Shown: piece after piece, positions 1 through 12,480 of the stretch
Layout: every line of letters begins with the position of its first letter
Numbering within the stretch: position 1 is the stretch's first letter
From: Spirometra erinaceieuropaei
Lineage: Eukaryota; Platyhelminthes; Cestoda; Diphyllobothriidea; Diphyllobothriidae
Reading direction: 5' to 3'
Length of the DNA stretch: 64,000 nucleotides
Assembly (NCBI GenBank): GCA_902702965.1
Contig: CACRXP010000309.1
Span: 515,764-579,763, forward strand
Made by a program: the position numbers and the translations under genes
The notes under the pieces: model-generated
The model's database searches: none
Told to the model about the DNA's origin: nothing
What the model saw: the letters and a program-made list of their open reading frames with translations, nothing else

Positions 1-430
1 GGTGATGCGATGCCGTACGACTGAACATTTCTGGGTCTTGAAAAATCTCATAATTGGAAACTTTTTAAAGACTGAACGATATTCTTTCGAGTAAAAAATT
101 TGAAGACGTATGTTGCTGCAAAATGAGCAAAAGGAGGAATAGTTTTGCGCATGCTTTCTATGAATTATGCTAGCATTTATAGGGGCATTAAAAATCAATG
201 GAAAAATTCATACTGACATTTTTTACGAAATGTGCTTAATGCAGGCGGTCGACAGGAGGCTCTTTCGAAAGCCGGCATCCTGACGTGATTCGGATATTGT
301 GACGTTATGTGACAGGATAATTAACATGACAACTCTACTTAAGTAATCTTTTCGAATGGAAGACGCATTTCCGAGTTTCGGTCAACATTTCGTGAAATAG
401 CACATCTACTGCAAGCAGGCTTTTTTAAGT
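1..430 (+). repeat. Diverged single arm of a foldback repeat
   Basis: This AT-rich stretch resembles the right arm of the foldback element at 7970-9000, in the same orientation. Shared landmarks include 'ctttcgaaagccg' (263-275), 'cttttcgaa' near 348, and 'agcacatctactg' (399-411) in the same order and with similar spacing. Identity is clearly lower than between the two arms of the other copy. No coding region is visible. The element may continue beyond the left edge. Confidence 0.6.
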
Positions 431-565
431 TGAAAATACATTTAAGCATTTCATTCAGTGTTTTATGACGTTAAGCGTACAGGGTAAACAGAGAAATGAA
501 AGTCGGTTTGCACTGGCCACTGGCAGGCATGCCCGAGTCAGAACAGTAGGGCATAAAAGCATTAC

Positions 566-3500
566 CTAGCTTTCGCACCACTGACGGTGCCAGCAACAGC
601 GTGACGAGAAACAACGCCGGGACTCTTGATTGATTTCGGTTGTTGCGTCGGTGTGGTCGCCTGGTTGGTCGGCCGAGCGCTCTGGGGAGCGGCACGAACC
701 TCGTTAACTGACTGGGAGGTGCCAATTGGCCGTCGCGGTGATGCACCGCTCAGTGATCCCGGGCCCCGGCGCATTTCATTTCGAGGCATTCGCGGTCTGG
801 AGCCGGAGGGATTGGCTAATGGTGTGGTTGCTGCATTAAGACAGGTGGGTGATGGGCAAACATGACTGAACAGTCGAATAACAGACAAGCATGACAGACA
901 CAGCACAAGCAAACGACGACTACGACGACGGACGTGCAACCGAGCATGATGTTCAGCAGAGGAGCAATAGCTGACTTGTAACTCGAGCAAGTAGAGCACC
1001 CATGTTCATGTTGCAAAGATCTGTGCACGAATACAGTGGTAGCATAAAAGACGGCAAGAGCGTACGGCTGTACGGTTAAGGAGGGACGGTTAACTTTGCC
1101 CAAATGATGGATGGGAGGGGACCTGGGATATGTGAAGAAAGTGACTCTTTCGGGGACATTTACTACCAAAATCGATGGAAGACCGCTTATCAGATTTTGT
1201 CAACAGTATGTGATATTGGGTGTTGAAATCGGACACATGAAGGAATTTGGTACATCGTCCTGCACAAGAAAGCATTAGTCCCCTCCCCTCCGACTTACGG
1301 CGATCGCACTCGTATTAAATTTCGGGTATTTCGTTTAAGCATTTAAAGGTGTGTACAGTCCAAGGCATAGAAACCCTGTCCTAACAATGAAAAGGTGAAT
1401 TTTTGACGCCTTGTAGCATTGGCACAAACGAAACTAATGCTGATTGCTATGGTTCGCCTAAATAGGTGGTCTGTCTTTAGGCTTAAGCCCTGCCTAAATG
1501 CCCTGCTCTTTTTGGTCACAATTTTAGTATGAAGGTCCTGGAAGGCAGAATGCAAGAAAATTGCTTGCCACCCAACTCTCCGTCTCTGCGTGTCACTTGA
1601 CCGTATTCACGACTGGAAGAGAAAATAGCAATGTACGATTTCGGTAGGGATTCTGCGGTGCGAAAAAGTGGTGTGCGTTACAGTACTGAGTGCAGATATT
1701 TTTCTTGCTTTTCCTGTTATTCTTATCATAAAACAGACGGATTTGATTTCTGTGAACGGCTCGTCTTGTTAATTGGATAAAATTTTCTATGCGCGCCCGG
1801 TGTGCATCGTATGACGCTCCGACTAAGGGAGCTAGTTGTATGGGTTTGAAAGGCGGCCTACAGCACCTTTATCGACTTCATCCTACATACGGTCATCTCT
1901 CAAAAATGCCCACCAGTGACTCATCACTGACGATACTCCATGGACGAATAAGTTGAAAAAACTGCATCGATGTTGAGGTGCCGGGGAGAGGGGGGGGGGG
2001 TTGTCGTTGAAAAGTAACCCTGGCTGACATTATCCAAAGCGTTCCAAACGGGAAAAATATATTCATTCGCCTTTATACCAGTTAGGGTTAGATTAAACGC
2101 AGAAATCTGGACATCGCTACTAAAGGATTAAGCGAAAATCCTGGCAAATAAGTAGTTTAACAGTCAGTTAGAGCCGTTGTACTCAGAGCACATGCTGTGG
2201 GTCCACACATTTTTCACCCCAATCTCTCCATCTGAGCATTGGCGTTTGCTCATGACAGTCTGGATTTTTTTCAGATAGGGGACTGGTCTTCTAGGGGATC
2301 GTAGCGACTACTAATAATTTCTCCGCAAGGAGGAAAACTAGGCGGCAATTGTTGGAAGCGGCTGCACATCAGACGCGGCCGTTTTTACGGTTAATTAGCA
2401 ATGGGCTGTGCGACACGAGAACAGCAAACTATGCATGCAGGCCTAGAAATACTGCATCCCAGGCAACCGCTCGAACTGATAAAATAGGAAAATAAACTGA
2501 TGGCAAGCACAAGAGGAGACGATGCGCAAAAAATAAGGCGATGGAGAGCGAAGACAAGAGCTGTGAGGAAGAAGGCTGCGGAGGCAAAAACAAGACGAGA
2601 AAGCAAGGGGTTAACGCATTGGACATTATCAAAATAAGCAAGACATTAACAAAACTTGTTTCATGCTGGGATACAGGGGTTTTCTGGCCAGCAGACGTGC
2701 CGATGAGCGATTCTGAAAAGACTACGCAAGTGTGTACACGCCTGTCTGAATTCACCACAGCCTTGAAGGGCCGCGCGTACAGCATGCCGTACGACGAGTC
2801 AGCATCATTTGCGGCGATGGCGATGGAATGCAATGAACTTTCTTTGAACGGTAAATGCTGATATAGCCTGACTGTGTGCGCCTGCATAGACCAGTCACTG
2901 CAGCTACTGAGATGACTAACAAGTACGGTGGCCAAATGCGATGTTGTCTGGGACGGTTCTGTCTCTGCCTGTTGTCCGTGCGAGAGTGCAAGCTTACAGT
3001 TAGCCCGTTGTCTTATTTCATATAATCTGGGATGACACACAGAATGCGTGTGAGATGATCAGTTTTTAGCCAGCGAAATCATGCCAATCGAAGGATGCAT
3101 AACAAACAGCCGAAATCCTAAAACACCTAACTGAGTTTCCTTGCCAACGACCGCCAACCGAGGGAATGAATCTTCACAACGCCTGTTGGCCAACGACGGA
3201 CATTCACTTGTCTGGCCTTCTGTGGTCGGAAGTAGTCAGTTCTTTGACACCTGCGGCATGACAGTATGCTTACCTTTAAAAAGTTATTTTACTTCGCCCA
3301 GACATCTAGGTATAACGACAGTGAGGGAAACCCCTAAGGCGACTTCTCGGTTTCCTCAGACGTGGACGGCATTCCAATCGCTAGTGATAATTTTTTTTTC
3401 TAGTCTTGCTACGTAGATCAGATACACAAAATGGAGAAACTAGAATGATGTAGGATCCAATGAGGCCAAATCTTTCGGGTAAAGTTCCATCCTACACTCT

Positions 3501-3995
3501 TCACTAACGATTCCAAAGTAATGATGCAGAAGACATCGCATCTAGATGTGAAAGTAGACAAACTACTACTCATGAAATAAGCGTTTTATCATTTTAGGCA
3601 TAACGCCGGCGTAAATTTGAAGTGGGCCAACTTCAGTGTCGTCAAAAAATACTTGCGTAAACTTAGTCATTCGTCAATGTTTATTGCAGTAAAATGTGTA
3701 TTAGTAGAGGTGAAAGAAAAGCGCAAATCTATCTCTGACTATGCATACGAAGCAACCAACAAATGGGACGTACCATGGGCGTCGCTTGCAGTGTTCTTGG
3801 CGACCGGACCATGCGATTGCGAACGAAGTTTGGTAGGATACGTACCTCGGGTACTTTCCAGTTGCCCCATACGTCGAATACAATCCGCGATGGCACTCTT
3901 CATGCAGGCCAAATCTTCGGCTTGTTCGGCCACCTTCTTTTCCAGATAGGTGACTCTGTCTCTGAGGCTCTGCTCGTCATCCAAAAGGAGGCCAT
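566..3995 (-). CDS. EML/EMAP-like microtubule-binding protein, two N-terminal exons (partial gene)
   Basis: Two exons on the minus strand join in phase. Exon 3846-3995 (150 bp) lies between a pyrimidine-rich acceptor (CTCCACTAATAG) and a GTACGT donor. It encodes a heptad-like coiled coil including LRDRVTYLEKKVAEQ and MKSAIADCIRRMGQLE, which strongly recalls the N-terminal trimerisation coiled coil of EML1/EML4 proteins. It leaves one base, which the next exon completes. Exon 566-830 (265 bp) lies between an acceptor ending TTAATGCAG and a GTAATG donor. It encodes 87 residues rich in Ser, Pro, Thr, Arg and Lys, as expected for the basic microtubule-binding linker after the EML coiled coil. The 3015-bp intron between them is 831-3845. 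The HELP and WD40 exons would lie left of base 1; the start exon was not found. Known EML proteins bind and stabilise microtubules. The identification rests on one coiled coil plus composition, so another coiled-coil cytoskeletal protein is possible. Confidence 0.55.
831..3845 (-). other. Putative 3-kb intron of the EML-like gene
   Basis: No convincing exon or transposon domain is visible here. Open frames such as 2541-2861 (plus) and 2429-3040 (minus) are low-complexity or unrecognised and overlap each other on opposite strands. A G-run at about 1988-1999 and several short A/T runs are the only other structure seen. It is read as intronic because the flanking exons are in compatible phase. 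Confidence 0.4.
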
Positions 3996-4009
3996 CTATT
4001 AGTGGAGTG

Positions 4010-4880
4010 GAAATAATAAGGCATATGTGTGGTGTGCGAATATCCCAATATACTGTGGGGATATAAACCTGTGCTTGACTCATGATAAAGTGTTGAAACA
4101 GGTGATAAACACTCAAGGAGTCCCGGGCACACGAGACCTACCGCTCACCTTTGAGCACGTCCACGGGTGGCAGATAGCAAAATGACCCTCAATGAAGATA
4201 TGCAGAAGAATAGGCTTCTGAGAAGTCGCGGTCCAGCAGCGGCACCGTCGGTGAGATGTGCAAAATTGAGATCTGAAAACCGACTACTCTATAAAACGCA
4301 GCATACTCCGATGACGGCGTTGCGACACGACGGGTACGAGTTCTCGGCAAGTAGGTTTTGTCAGGTACGGTTGGCCGGTGGACTGGACACTTATCTAAAG
4401 ACCGATTTTTGGACGAGAGAACTAAGTTTGTACTAAATCTCTGAATTCCCGCGACGAATATGTCCTTTCACTGAGAGTTTCAACTTGTGCTGAGACGCCC
4501 GTGGCAACTGACGCATCCGGACCCTTTACCAGTGGACCAGGCGGTAAGTGTGGACGCTGGCCTCTCGAGTTATGCTACGGTGTCTGCGGAAATTGATACG
4601 CCTAGATCCCTGTCAGTTGGCCAGAAACGCAAACCGACCTCCTCAAATAAATGAAAATGGCATCTTATATTGGAGTGTGAAAGCCAGTCCCGACCTACTA
4701 ACTAGTGCCAGGGTTGACGCATTACGATGTGGACGCTACCTACCTCGCTGAAGCGGGTTTGGCAGATCATGTTTCTCATACCACTGAGGTGTTAGGCAGT
4801 GAAAAGTGGTTTAACCCCCACAACAGCGGTACTAATGGCAGCGACGAATGTTACGTTACAGTTGCTTAAATCAGGTGAAA
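4010..4880. other. No recognisable gene
   Basis: Short open frames at 4167-4436 and 4548-4751 (plus) match nothing I recognise and show no splice structure. The first exon of the EML-like gene would be expected to the right of 3995, but no credible candidate stands out. Confidence 0.4.
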
Positions 4881-4889
4881 GCTCTAGGT

Positions 4890-6045
4890 GCACGCTGAAA
4901 GTATAAGTATTCGACGAGCGTAAATGCGCATCTTCGTGGCAACGTCGCTAGCGCCACATTTGTTGTGATCTACGTGTCGAAGCCGAATACTGAAAATACA
5001 CAGAAGACTCCTACCACGAACTCCGGAACACGATTACGCACACCTGCATGTGTGAACTTCTTGTCATTGCTGGGGATTTTAATATCAAAATTTGAATGTC
5101 TGATGCATCCATGGGGCGAGCTCTTGATCAGGACTTGGTAGAAAGCCATTTTCCAATGGCGAGAGACCTACTAATGTCGCCACACCAAACCACTCAGTCG
5201 CTGCGAACATCTCTCTTCGTCACTCAAGGAAGCATTGAGTGACGTGGCACTCAGACTATGACTGAAATCAAATCCGCCGCTCACTTGTCAGAGAATTCAA
5301 GACTAACTCGGTGACAGACACGCGCAGGAAGCATGGCGCCTGCACTCTTGGTGAAAATAACTGAAAGGCTCTTTTGGGGGCCTAGTTACGGTTCAAGCTA
5401 CGAGTCGTGCAAAGTGCAAAAGACAATCCCGGCTGGAGTGAGAAGTTGATTCTTTCAAGGAGTCCACCGCTATGAAGGCCAAAGTAGACGCCGCCACATG
5501 GTCAGAATCCACGGCGAAACGATTCAGCTGGCTTATAGAGAAAGGGCTGCTGGTACCCATCTAATCTGAACTTCAGAGACCTGGGTCGCGAAACCGTGCG
5601 ATCCTCACAGAATAATCTCAACGGATTCTGAAATAACATTGTCCGAGATCGCGAAGACAAGCCAGTCTTATGACATGTCCGCCCCGACGATCAGAGGCGA
5701 ACAAGTTCGGCCGATAGTGGTGGTATCAAACACGAAACTCTAGCAAAAGGACCACTTTGCTGGACTTCTGAACCAGGCAGGTTCGGCCTCCTCAGATGCC
5801 GTGTATTTTTGAGAAGCTTTAGTGCCGAATACTACTGTGACTGTTGTTTGCCCTCTGTGGAGTGGATTGTTGGCGTGATAGGAAGTGTGAGGAACAGCAT
5901 AAGATCTGGGGATAACTAGATTACGGTATAAGGCTTTAAGTACCGTTCAACAACATCAGATGGCTCAGCCATGTTTAGGAAAATAAGACCGTGCCCACAA
6001 ACTGGATGGACGCAAACGTCGCATAGGTCTTCTTGAAAGGCTACA
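4890..6045 (+). pseudogene. Decayed RTE-like LINE (endonuclease to C-terminal region)
   Basis: Frame-shifted pieces in the order of an RTE-like LINE are visible. Around 5040-5095 the translation contains CELLVIAGDFNIKI, the GDFN motif of AP-type endonucleases. Around 5530-5800 a piece resembles the spacer between endonuclease and reverse transcriptase. Around 5950-6040 a piece reads NNIRWLSHVL, like the C-terminal 'RWLGHVLR' motif of these elements. The reverse transcriptase core is missing, so a large internal deletion is inferred. Many stops and shifts make this an old dead copy. Confidence 0.5.
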
Positions 6046-6049
6046 GGTC

Positions 6050-7960
6050 ACTTTGCCAAACGTTTCTTTTGCCTCTTCGCAAACGCTTTTGTAGTCGTCC
6101 TTTCTAATCGCTTTTGCCTAAGTCGCGACGTACGGGCTAGAAATAAAACTTCGGGTCCTTTTACAGGATATGGATGTGTTAATCGGCACTTCAACTGAGA
6201 AAGAGTCTTGGATACCGCCACGGTTTCGTGAATTTCCCTTCCAGTTTTTCCTTTATACATCTGAATTACTTGCAATCGATAAGGCCGCATAGTGGCATGC
6301 CAGAGAAGCTGCTTTGACTGACTCGAGCCTACCATCGCAATACAAAAACCAAAAGGCAGAAAGAGACAAACAACCCATGGCTCAATTGTTGCATCATTGG
6401 ACTTTATTGCACTGGATGACCAAAGGATGCAGGTTCGATGCTCACGTCCTGTAAACCTGGGATTCAGTAAAGCTGGCTGAGGACGGCTTATAAGCCAAAA
6501 ACGGCCACCCCATTCTCCCTTGTCTTAGTCGAATCTTTTTTCAACATATATTTCTGATGTCTAGGCGCCTGTCTGCGAGGGTTCCACACTGGGCCACAAG
6601 GCATAAGTGGGCAAACATGTCCCGGGATCTGATCGGCGAACACCCATCTACCACTTATATATCGTCAATACACTGTAAACTAAGAGGCAAGAAAGCACCC
6701 TAAAAGCCGCTAATTGGACAGTAAAGATGTTCGAGAAGTGTATACGTCGAGGTGGCAAAATCTAAAAGTGAATTCAAAGCCAAGAACGATTTGACAGTAA
6801 ATTTCAAGACTATTTTCAGTACGTGGATGATAATAGTAACTAATCCGGAATGTCCTGTAAGACGGTTTCGAAAACACCGATACAATTATTAGCGCCCAAG
6901 TCGTACCACAATCTCTGTTAGACATATATTTCTGAGGAACATGGTCCATTTTAATACAACATTTTATGGGAGAAGTCTTAATTGCACGCCCAAGTCCACT
7001 TATAGGTTTCACAAAGTTAAGTCTACTTCACGAGAATACTTAACAATTGAATAACTGCAATACCACAAATTGTACCCTTTAATAGGCTGGAGAGGACTGG
7101 CATGAGTAGTGCTATATATTTCAACGGCTTAGATCAAAAATCCTCTTCGTGTCGTCATCCATTCCCTTTGACATTGTAAATAAAACCGCTTAAAAAATTT
7201 CGGTTTACGACGAGCGTGGGTGAAAAGGGTGTGGTTGTCCAAATCCATGCACACTTTAGATGACTGCTCCTTTAGGATGCATAGATTCACGTCATACCTA
7301 GAAGCGCATGCCGAAGTTACGACCCATATTAACTGTTTTTGAGTAATGTAGTACTACTGGCACAGAAATGGTGGGTGAAAAGGTAACTGATGGCAATGTT
7401 TTCGAGGAGCGTTTCCAACAAAACGCCGGAAACAGGAACAGAGTACAAGGTCACTGGCTCGATGGTTAGTGTTGTTCATCGAGAGGAAATAACTATACCA
7501 GTTACTTTAGCAAATATGAACGGGTATATGCACATGACAACAAAGGAGGGGAAAGTCATTATCTGGCAATATAATTATTAATGGATAATGGCCTGTACCC
7601 TAAGTTTTGTGCTTCTTTCAAAGATGAGACTGGTGGATTGCCAGTTTGCCCTTGATGATTGTCGTATATGGACTGAGTCTCCTACGACATATGCTTGTCG
7701 GCGATTTTCGTCCAAAAATATCCGGTTTCGTATGGCAAAGAATAAATTTTGTACAATTCCCATAGTATTGTATACCTACCGGAAGACATACTGCAGTATG
7801 GACCCGTAAGGTCTTCTCGTAATTTCCTTTTTAAAGTTATCTAGATGGAATCAGATGCGTTCTAAGGGAACAGTCTAATCTATCGCGACCAGTGGCGAGC
7901 AGGTTTGGCAAAACAAAAATTGAATTCACTGGAACGCAAGGCACACTGAACTGAAAACGA
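6050..7960. other. AT-rich region with no recognised gene
   Basis: Open frames at 6048-6335 (minus, basic), 6710-7012 (minus) and 7390-7581 (plus) have no recognisable domain. Coding is not supported. Confidence 0.4.
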
Positions 7961-7969
7961 CAAAGCTAA

Positions 7970-9000
7970 AATGGCAAGGACTAATTACAGCAGATGCGCT
8001 AACTCATGAAATGTCAACCAAAATTTCGAAATGCGTTCTCGTTTTGAAAAGATAAACTAAGTAGTGTTGTAAAACTAATCATGATGCAGCATAAATCAAT
8101 AATGATTCAGTTACCTCAGGGTGTCAGCTTTTGAAAGGCTTGCATGCATGATCTATACTCTGCAAAAAATGACTACTTAAGTAGCATGCAATTTTCTCAT
8201 TGATTTTCGATGCCCTTGAAAATTCAATTATATTTCATGGAAAACATGCATAAAAATATTCACTTCTTACTTATTCGGTAGAAAATCACGTCTTCTTCCA
8301 ATTTCATACTCAAAATAAGAGTATAATTCGGTTTTAAAAAAGTTTATAATTATGAGATTTTTTAATACCGTTAAATGGCCGTTCATGAAACGTCATGTAT
8401 TTGCATTTACGAATGCGGTTTGTAAAGTTATTAATATTGCTCAAATCCACTGCTTAATTCTATGCAACTCATATAGTCTCCTCTTAAAACAGTAGAGAAA
8501 TGTATGATTTTCCGTACACAGAAAATACACAGCTTGTAGTTTTGAAACCCTGAATGCAAGTGTAACAGCAGGTCGGGTTCAAAATTATCCGGGAATGAAA
8601 AAAGTTTTTTAAAACAGAATTATACTCTTATTTTGAGTATGAAATTGGAAGAACACGTAATTTTCTACCTAATAAGTAAAAGAATGAATATTTTATGCAT
8701 GTTTTCCATGAAATCTAATTGAATTTTCAAGGGCATCGAAAATCAATGAGAAAATTGCATGCTACTTAAGTAGTCATTTTTGCAGAGTATAGATCTTGCA
8801 TGCAGCCGAAAATAAGTTCTTTCGAAAGCCGACACCCTGAGGTAAGTGGATCATTATAGATTTATGGTGCATCATGCTCAGTTTTACAACACTACTTTAC
8901 TTATCTTTTCGAAACGAGAACGCATTTCGAAGTTTTGGTTGGCATTTTATGAGTTAGCACATCTACTGTACCTCCCTTAAGTTAGTCCTTGTACTCAGTT
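7970..9000. repeat. Foldback element, about 380-bp inverted repeats around a 260-bp spacer
   Basis: The left arm (about 7970-8345) reads as the imperfect reverse complement of the right arm (about 8605-9000). Matching landmarks are 'tactcaaaataagagtataatt' (near 8308-8329) against its complement near 8620-8641, and 'gactacttaagtagcatgca' (8169-8188) against its complement near 8758-8779. The outer ends also match ('aaggactaa' near 7977 and 'ttagtcctt' near 8983). No transposase frame lies in arms or spacer. The structure fits a foldback or MITE-like DNA element, or the ends of a deleted element. Confidence 0.75.
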
Positions 9001-9040
9001 CAAATTTCCTCAAAGGAAGTCGCTCGTCACAGATGTTTCT

Positions 9041-9097
9041 NNNNNNNNNNNNNNNNNNNNNNNNNNNNNNNNNNNNNNNNNNNNNNNNNNNNNNNNN
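9041..9097. other. Assembly gap (57 N)
   Basis: A run of N bases. It lies just outside the right arm of the foldback element, so arm collapse during assembly is a plausible cause. Confidence 0.95.
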
Positions 9098-9538
9098 TCA
9101 AGTGTCTTCGTAGAATACGACAGTTAATGTGATGAGGCAGGATATAAAAGGCGGAAGGCAGGAGAAAAGCTGGCTTTCTCAGCATCAACGCCATTCTAGA
9201 CAAATATAATTCCATTGGAGCGGTCACGTAGCGAGGACGAGTGACGAGCGTCTGCCAAAGCAACCATTTAATGATTACGCCGCTGCATACCTATTAAAAC
9301 TAGCGTATCCTACGGTCGCTAAAGATGGTTTTACTTGGAACGGAAATTTTTTGATTACCGCATCTGAATCCTATATTTCGCATTTTTGTCGCTGGTGTTA
9401 GTCAATGTTGTGATTGGGCCCTGGTTCTGATCACTGGTACTGTTACCGGAGACGGTGTTCGTCAGCGCGCCTAAGCAAAATCAGCACTGAAGATAGGGGA
9501 GGGGGGAGGGGGTCACTATACTTGATATTAGACTGTGA

Positions 9539-9960
9539 CTAAAACAGTTTGTAAATCACGCGATCGTCAACCCTCGACTGGATTTCGGTCCTGTCAAACA
9601 TGGACGTACGAGCAGGGCCCGTCGAACTGGCCGCAACCAGAGGGATGGCGTCATTCCTCTTCACTGCTGTTGCATGTTCCGCCAGTGGCATACGGAGTAG
9701 TCGCCCGGTTTCCTGCACGCAGGTAACTTGTTCGCAAATGGGCCAGATCCCATAAATGACTTCAGAAGTCTCCTGCCGTGGCAGTGGGTCTTTCGGTCTA
9801 ATTGCATGCCTGATAATTGCTTCTGGTCTGTGTGCAACGTCAACCCTAAATGGTGTGGAGGGTGGCTTACGGCTTCCAATGCATCCTGACGTAGAAGCGC
9901 GCTTGTTAGAATCTAGAATGGTGCGATTTGGTCTTATGCCTCGTTTGCGCGTGCACCACT
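9539..9960 (-). pseudogene. Penelope-like element relic, RT C-terminus and GIY-YIG region
   Basis: The minus-strand translation contains AHRPEAIIRHAIRPKDPLP followed by QETGRLLRMPLAEHATAVKR. This matches in order the PLE copies at 53770-56170 (AQRPEATIGRQIMGLRNP) and 28775-29580. The region links the reverse transcriptase to the GIY-YIG endonuclease. The catalytic 'YVGETGR' motif is degraded, the element is truncated on both sides and the frame is only partly open. It is a dead fragment. Confidence 0.7.
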
Positions 9961-10204
9961 GACAAATTTGCATAGCTAAACACATGCCCTATGTGCACGC
10001 TGAAAGTGATACAATCCAGCGACGCTACCTTACGGTTTGTCGATATGTTTCTCAACAGGTCTATATAAGGTTTTTACGCAAATGCGTTTTGGCTGATTGG
10101 GTGGTACGTGCTTCGATTTATCACTTTCCAAAACACTGGTTTTTAAGTATCCAAAATGCTTGCGATGGGGGAAAACACCAAGGAAGACCAACAGGTTGAT
10201 TTCT

Positions 10205-11490
10205 TCCTCCCTCATCGTGAGTTGTATGGTCGGGAGGACGGCGTTGAGACATCACTTCAGTGTTAGAATACTATCGTTCGATGAAGACGAAGTTATTATA
10301 CATTTGACGACCCCAGATGCCGGAAGACCAGCAAATCCAACTGCTGTAGGTCCGACCCCGTCATCGACCTCTAAGAAGATGAACCCATTGGCATGCTTTC
10401 TACCTGCTTATCAAATGTTTTTTTTTCGGATGTGGCACAGAACTTGCTTTTAAGGCGTTCACGATGTACATAGAACCCGCAAGAATTAAAGAAGGCCAGT
10501 CAACTCGAAAAACATTGCATATGCAAATCGGATTTCTCGTGGATGTTGTTACTTATGTAGTTGGCAGTGGATAATTAGAACTAACAATTCTTTAAACAAA
10601 AATTAGGAATTAAAATTTTCTCAGGTTTCTGAGCCATTATTTCAGAATTGCAATCGTTGTTTGAAAAATATTAGGGTAAAGAATTTTAAACATTCATACT
10701 CTCTTTTGTAAAGGAAAGCCGACCAAATTCGATAGTTGCCCTTACCCATATCACCTTTGCCGGCTGCCGATGACATTGCTACTGGCCAAGACTTATAGGG
10801 TTTGTAGGCCCCAAACACAGGTTATTTCAGTTCCCCAAATTCAATATACGCCAAGATTACATTGGTTGCTGCTTTCCATAATTAATTTCTAAAAACCAGC
10901 CATTGAGGTTATTTATGGGGACAAAACGACGAGCAACAGACGTTTCATTAGCGATGGAGACTTCGGTAGCTTGTTTTACCATAGCAGACCAACAGTGAAT
11001 AATTGTGTAGATATTCAGTAACAATAATAATAAAGAGCGCACTTCTGAAATAATGGCTCAGAAAAGCCTGGAAAATTTCTATTCCAAATTTTTGTTTAAA
11101 GAATTGTTAGTTATAGTTATCCACTGCCAACTAAATAGGTAGCAACATCCACGAGAAATCCGATTTGCATATGCAATGTTTTTCGAGTTGACTGGCCTTC
11201 TTTAATTCTTGCGGGTTCTATGTACATCGTGAACGCCTTAAAAGCAAGTTCTGTGCCACATCCGAAAAAAAAACATTTGATAAGCAGGTAGAAAGCATGC
11301 CAATGGGTTCATCTTCTTAGAGGTCGATGACGGGGTCGGACCTACAGCAGTTGGATTTGCTGGTCTTCCAGCATCTGGGCTCGTCCTATGTATAATACCT
11401 TCGTCGTCATCAAAGGAGATCGTATTTTTACATTGAAATGATGTCTCTAAGCCGTCCTCCCGACTATACAACTGACGATGAAGGGTGAAG
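10205..11490. repeat. Large palindrome: about 430-bp arms, 390-bp spacer
   Basis: The left arm (about 10210-10650) and right arm (about 11042-11485) are near-perfect reverse complements. A stretch of about 125 bp (roughly 10328-10453 against 11238-11363) shows no difference by eye. As a result the same open frame appears on both strands: 10097-10453 plus and 11238-11471 minus share a C-terminus ending FFFRMWHRTCF. The identity of the frames follows from DNA identity and does not show coding. The spacer holds no recognisable gene. This could be a foldback transposon or a recent inverted duplication. Confidence 0.85.
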
Positions 11491-11499
11491 CACCAGCGT

Positions 11500-12270
11500 C
11501 ATTTTAATCCAACCCAGTCCAGCTCAATTGGACAAAGTTAGGCTAGGATGGGGGCGGGTTTGGCTACAAGGTTGGAGCACTGTGTGGCCAGGGCGAATGT
11601 GGCCCAATGGGCGCAATCCTCCGAAAAATGGCGCATTCCCACTTCCCTTTTATAAGTATCGAAACCGTCAGCGGACATCGCTTATGCATTAATCGGGAAT
11701 TAGGTTGGGCCAGGGAGACAACTAACCCAGCCGTGGCCCAATGGTACACTGGGCCGCGTGTTAGCGGGGTCAGTAAGTGGAAGATCAAGGAAAGGATTAA
11801 TGCGAAATAACTGGAAGCAAGAGCTGGCTTCGTATCTTCTAACCAATAAACTTAACTTTCTCCAATAGGCATTTCTCACCAAAAGAGATGCCGAATTCAG
11901 CACGAAAGGATAGTCATCGAACAAACACCTAAATTTTTGGATTTTGCGCGGACGCGGATATAAATTAAACCAGAGGAATGATAACAATATTCGAGGACGG
12001 TATGAACAAATCGTAAACTGTTTTGAATCTACTTCCGTAAGGATGTTATTTTGCGATATGGAAACACATGTGTGCGGCCTTTGTAAAAATCTTATTCGCA
12101 TAGGACATGCCAGAAAGTTTTCCTGGGTCAAAAAGCATATATATTAGGAGAGGCGAATAACGTCCGTCAGGTCGAAGTCCATTCTTCGGGTAAACTTGAC
12201 CGCAAATTTTCGCGTTGTCCTTACACAGTGAACGAACACACCTGAAATCAGCAGTATATATGAACGTTAG
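11500..12270. other. No recognisable gene
   Basis: Open frames on both strands (for example 11700-12131 minus and 11944-12147 plus) overlap and have no recognisable domain. A stretch around 11795-11870 is weakly similar to 15925-15990 and may be part of an old dispersed repeat. Confidence 0.35.
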
Positions 12271-12279
12271 CAAATTTCT

Positions 12280-12480
12280 GATCACTATTTATTATCGTTA
12301 ATGTAAAGAAGTGCGGGAAGTGGACCCAGAACCGCGCCCTGAAGTGCGTCAACCCTGAGTGAGTGAGTTGCCCGTTAACAATTACCAGTCATGAGCCTCT
12401 GACAGCGGCTCGATAGACGGAACCCATTGGAGGTCACGGCCTTCGAAATGTTTGCAAATTTTCGATCTCCAGGTAATTCG
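12280..12480 (-). pseudogene. Reverse transcriptase relic of a non-LTR element
   Basis: Minus-strand frames contain VNGQLTHSG and then ALQGAVLGPLPALLYIND. This corresponds to the conserved LINE block 'TSGVPQGSVLGPLLFLLYIND' between RT motifs A and C. Only this block is clear; frames are broken on both sides. It is a short fossil, in the opposite orientation to the relic that follows. Confidence 0.6.

Noticed and set aside
2429..3040. 203-codon minus-strand ORF
   Set aside because: It overlaps a plus-strand frame and lies within the putative EML-like intron. It shows no domain or splice support.
10097..10453. 118-codon ORF whose C-terminus matches an ORF on the other strand at 11238-11471
   Set aside because: The match follows from the palindromic DNA; identity includes silent positions, so it gives no evidence of coding.
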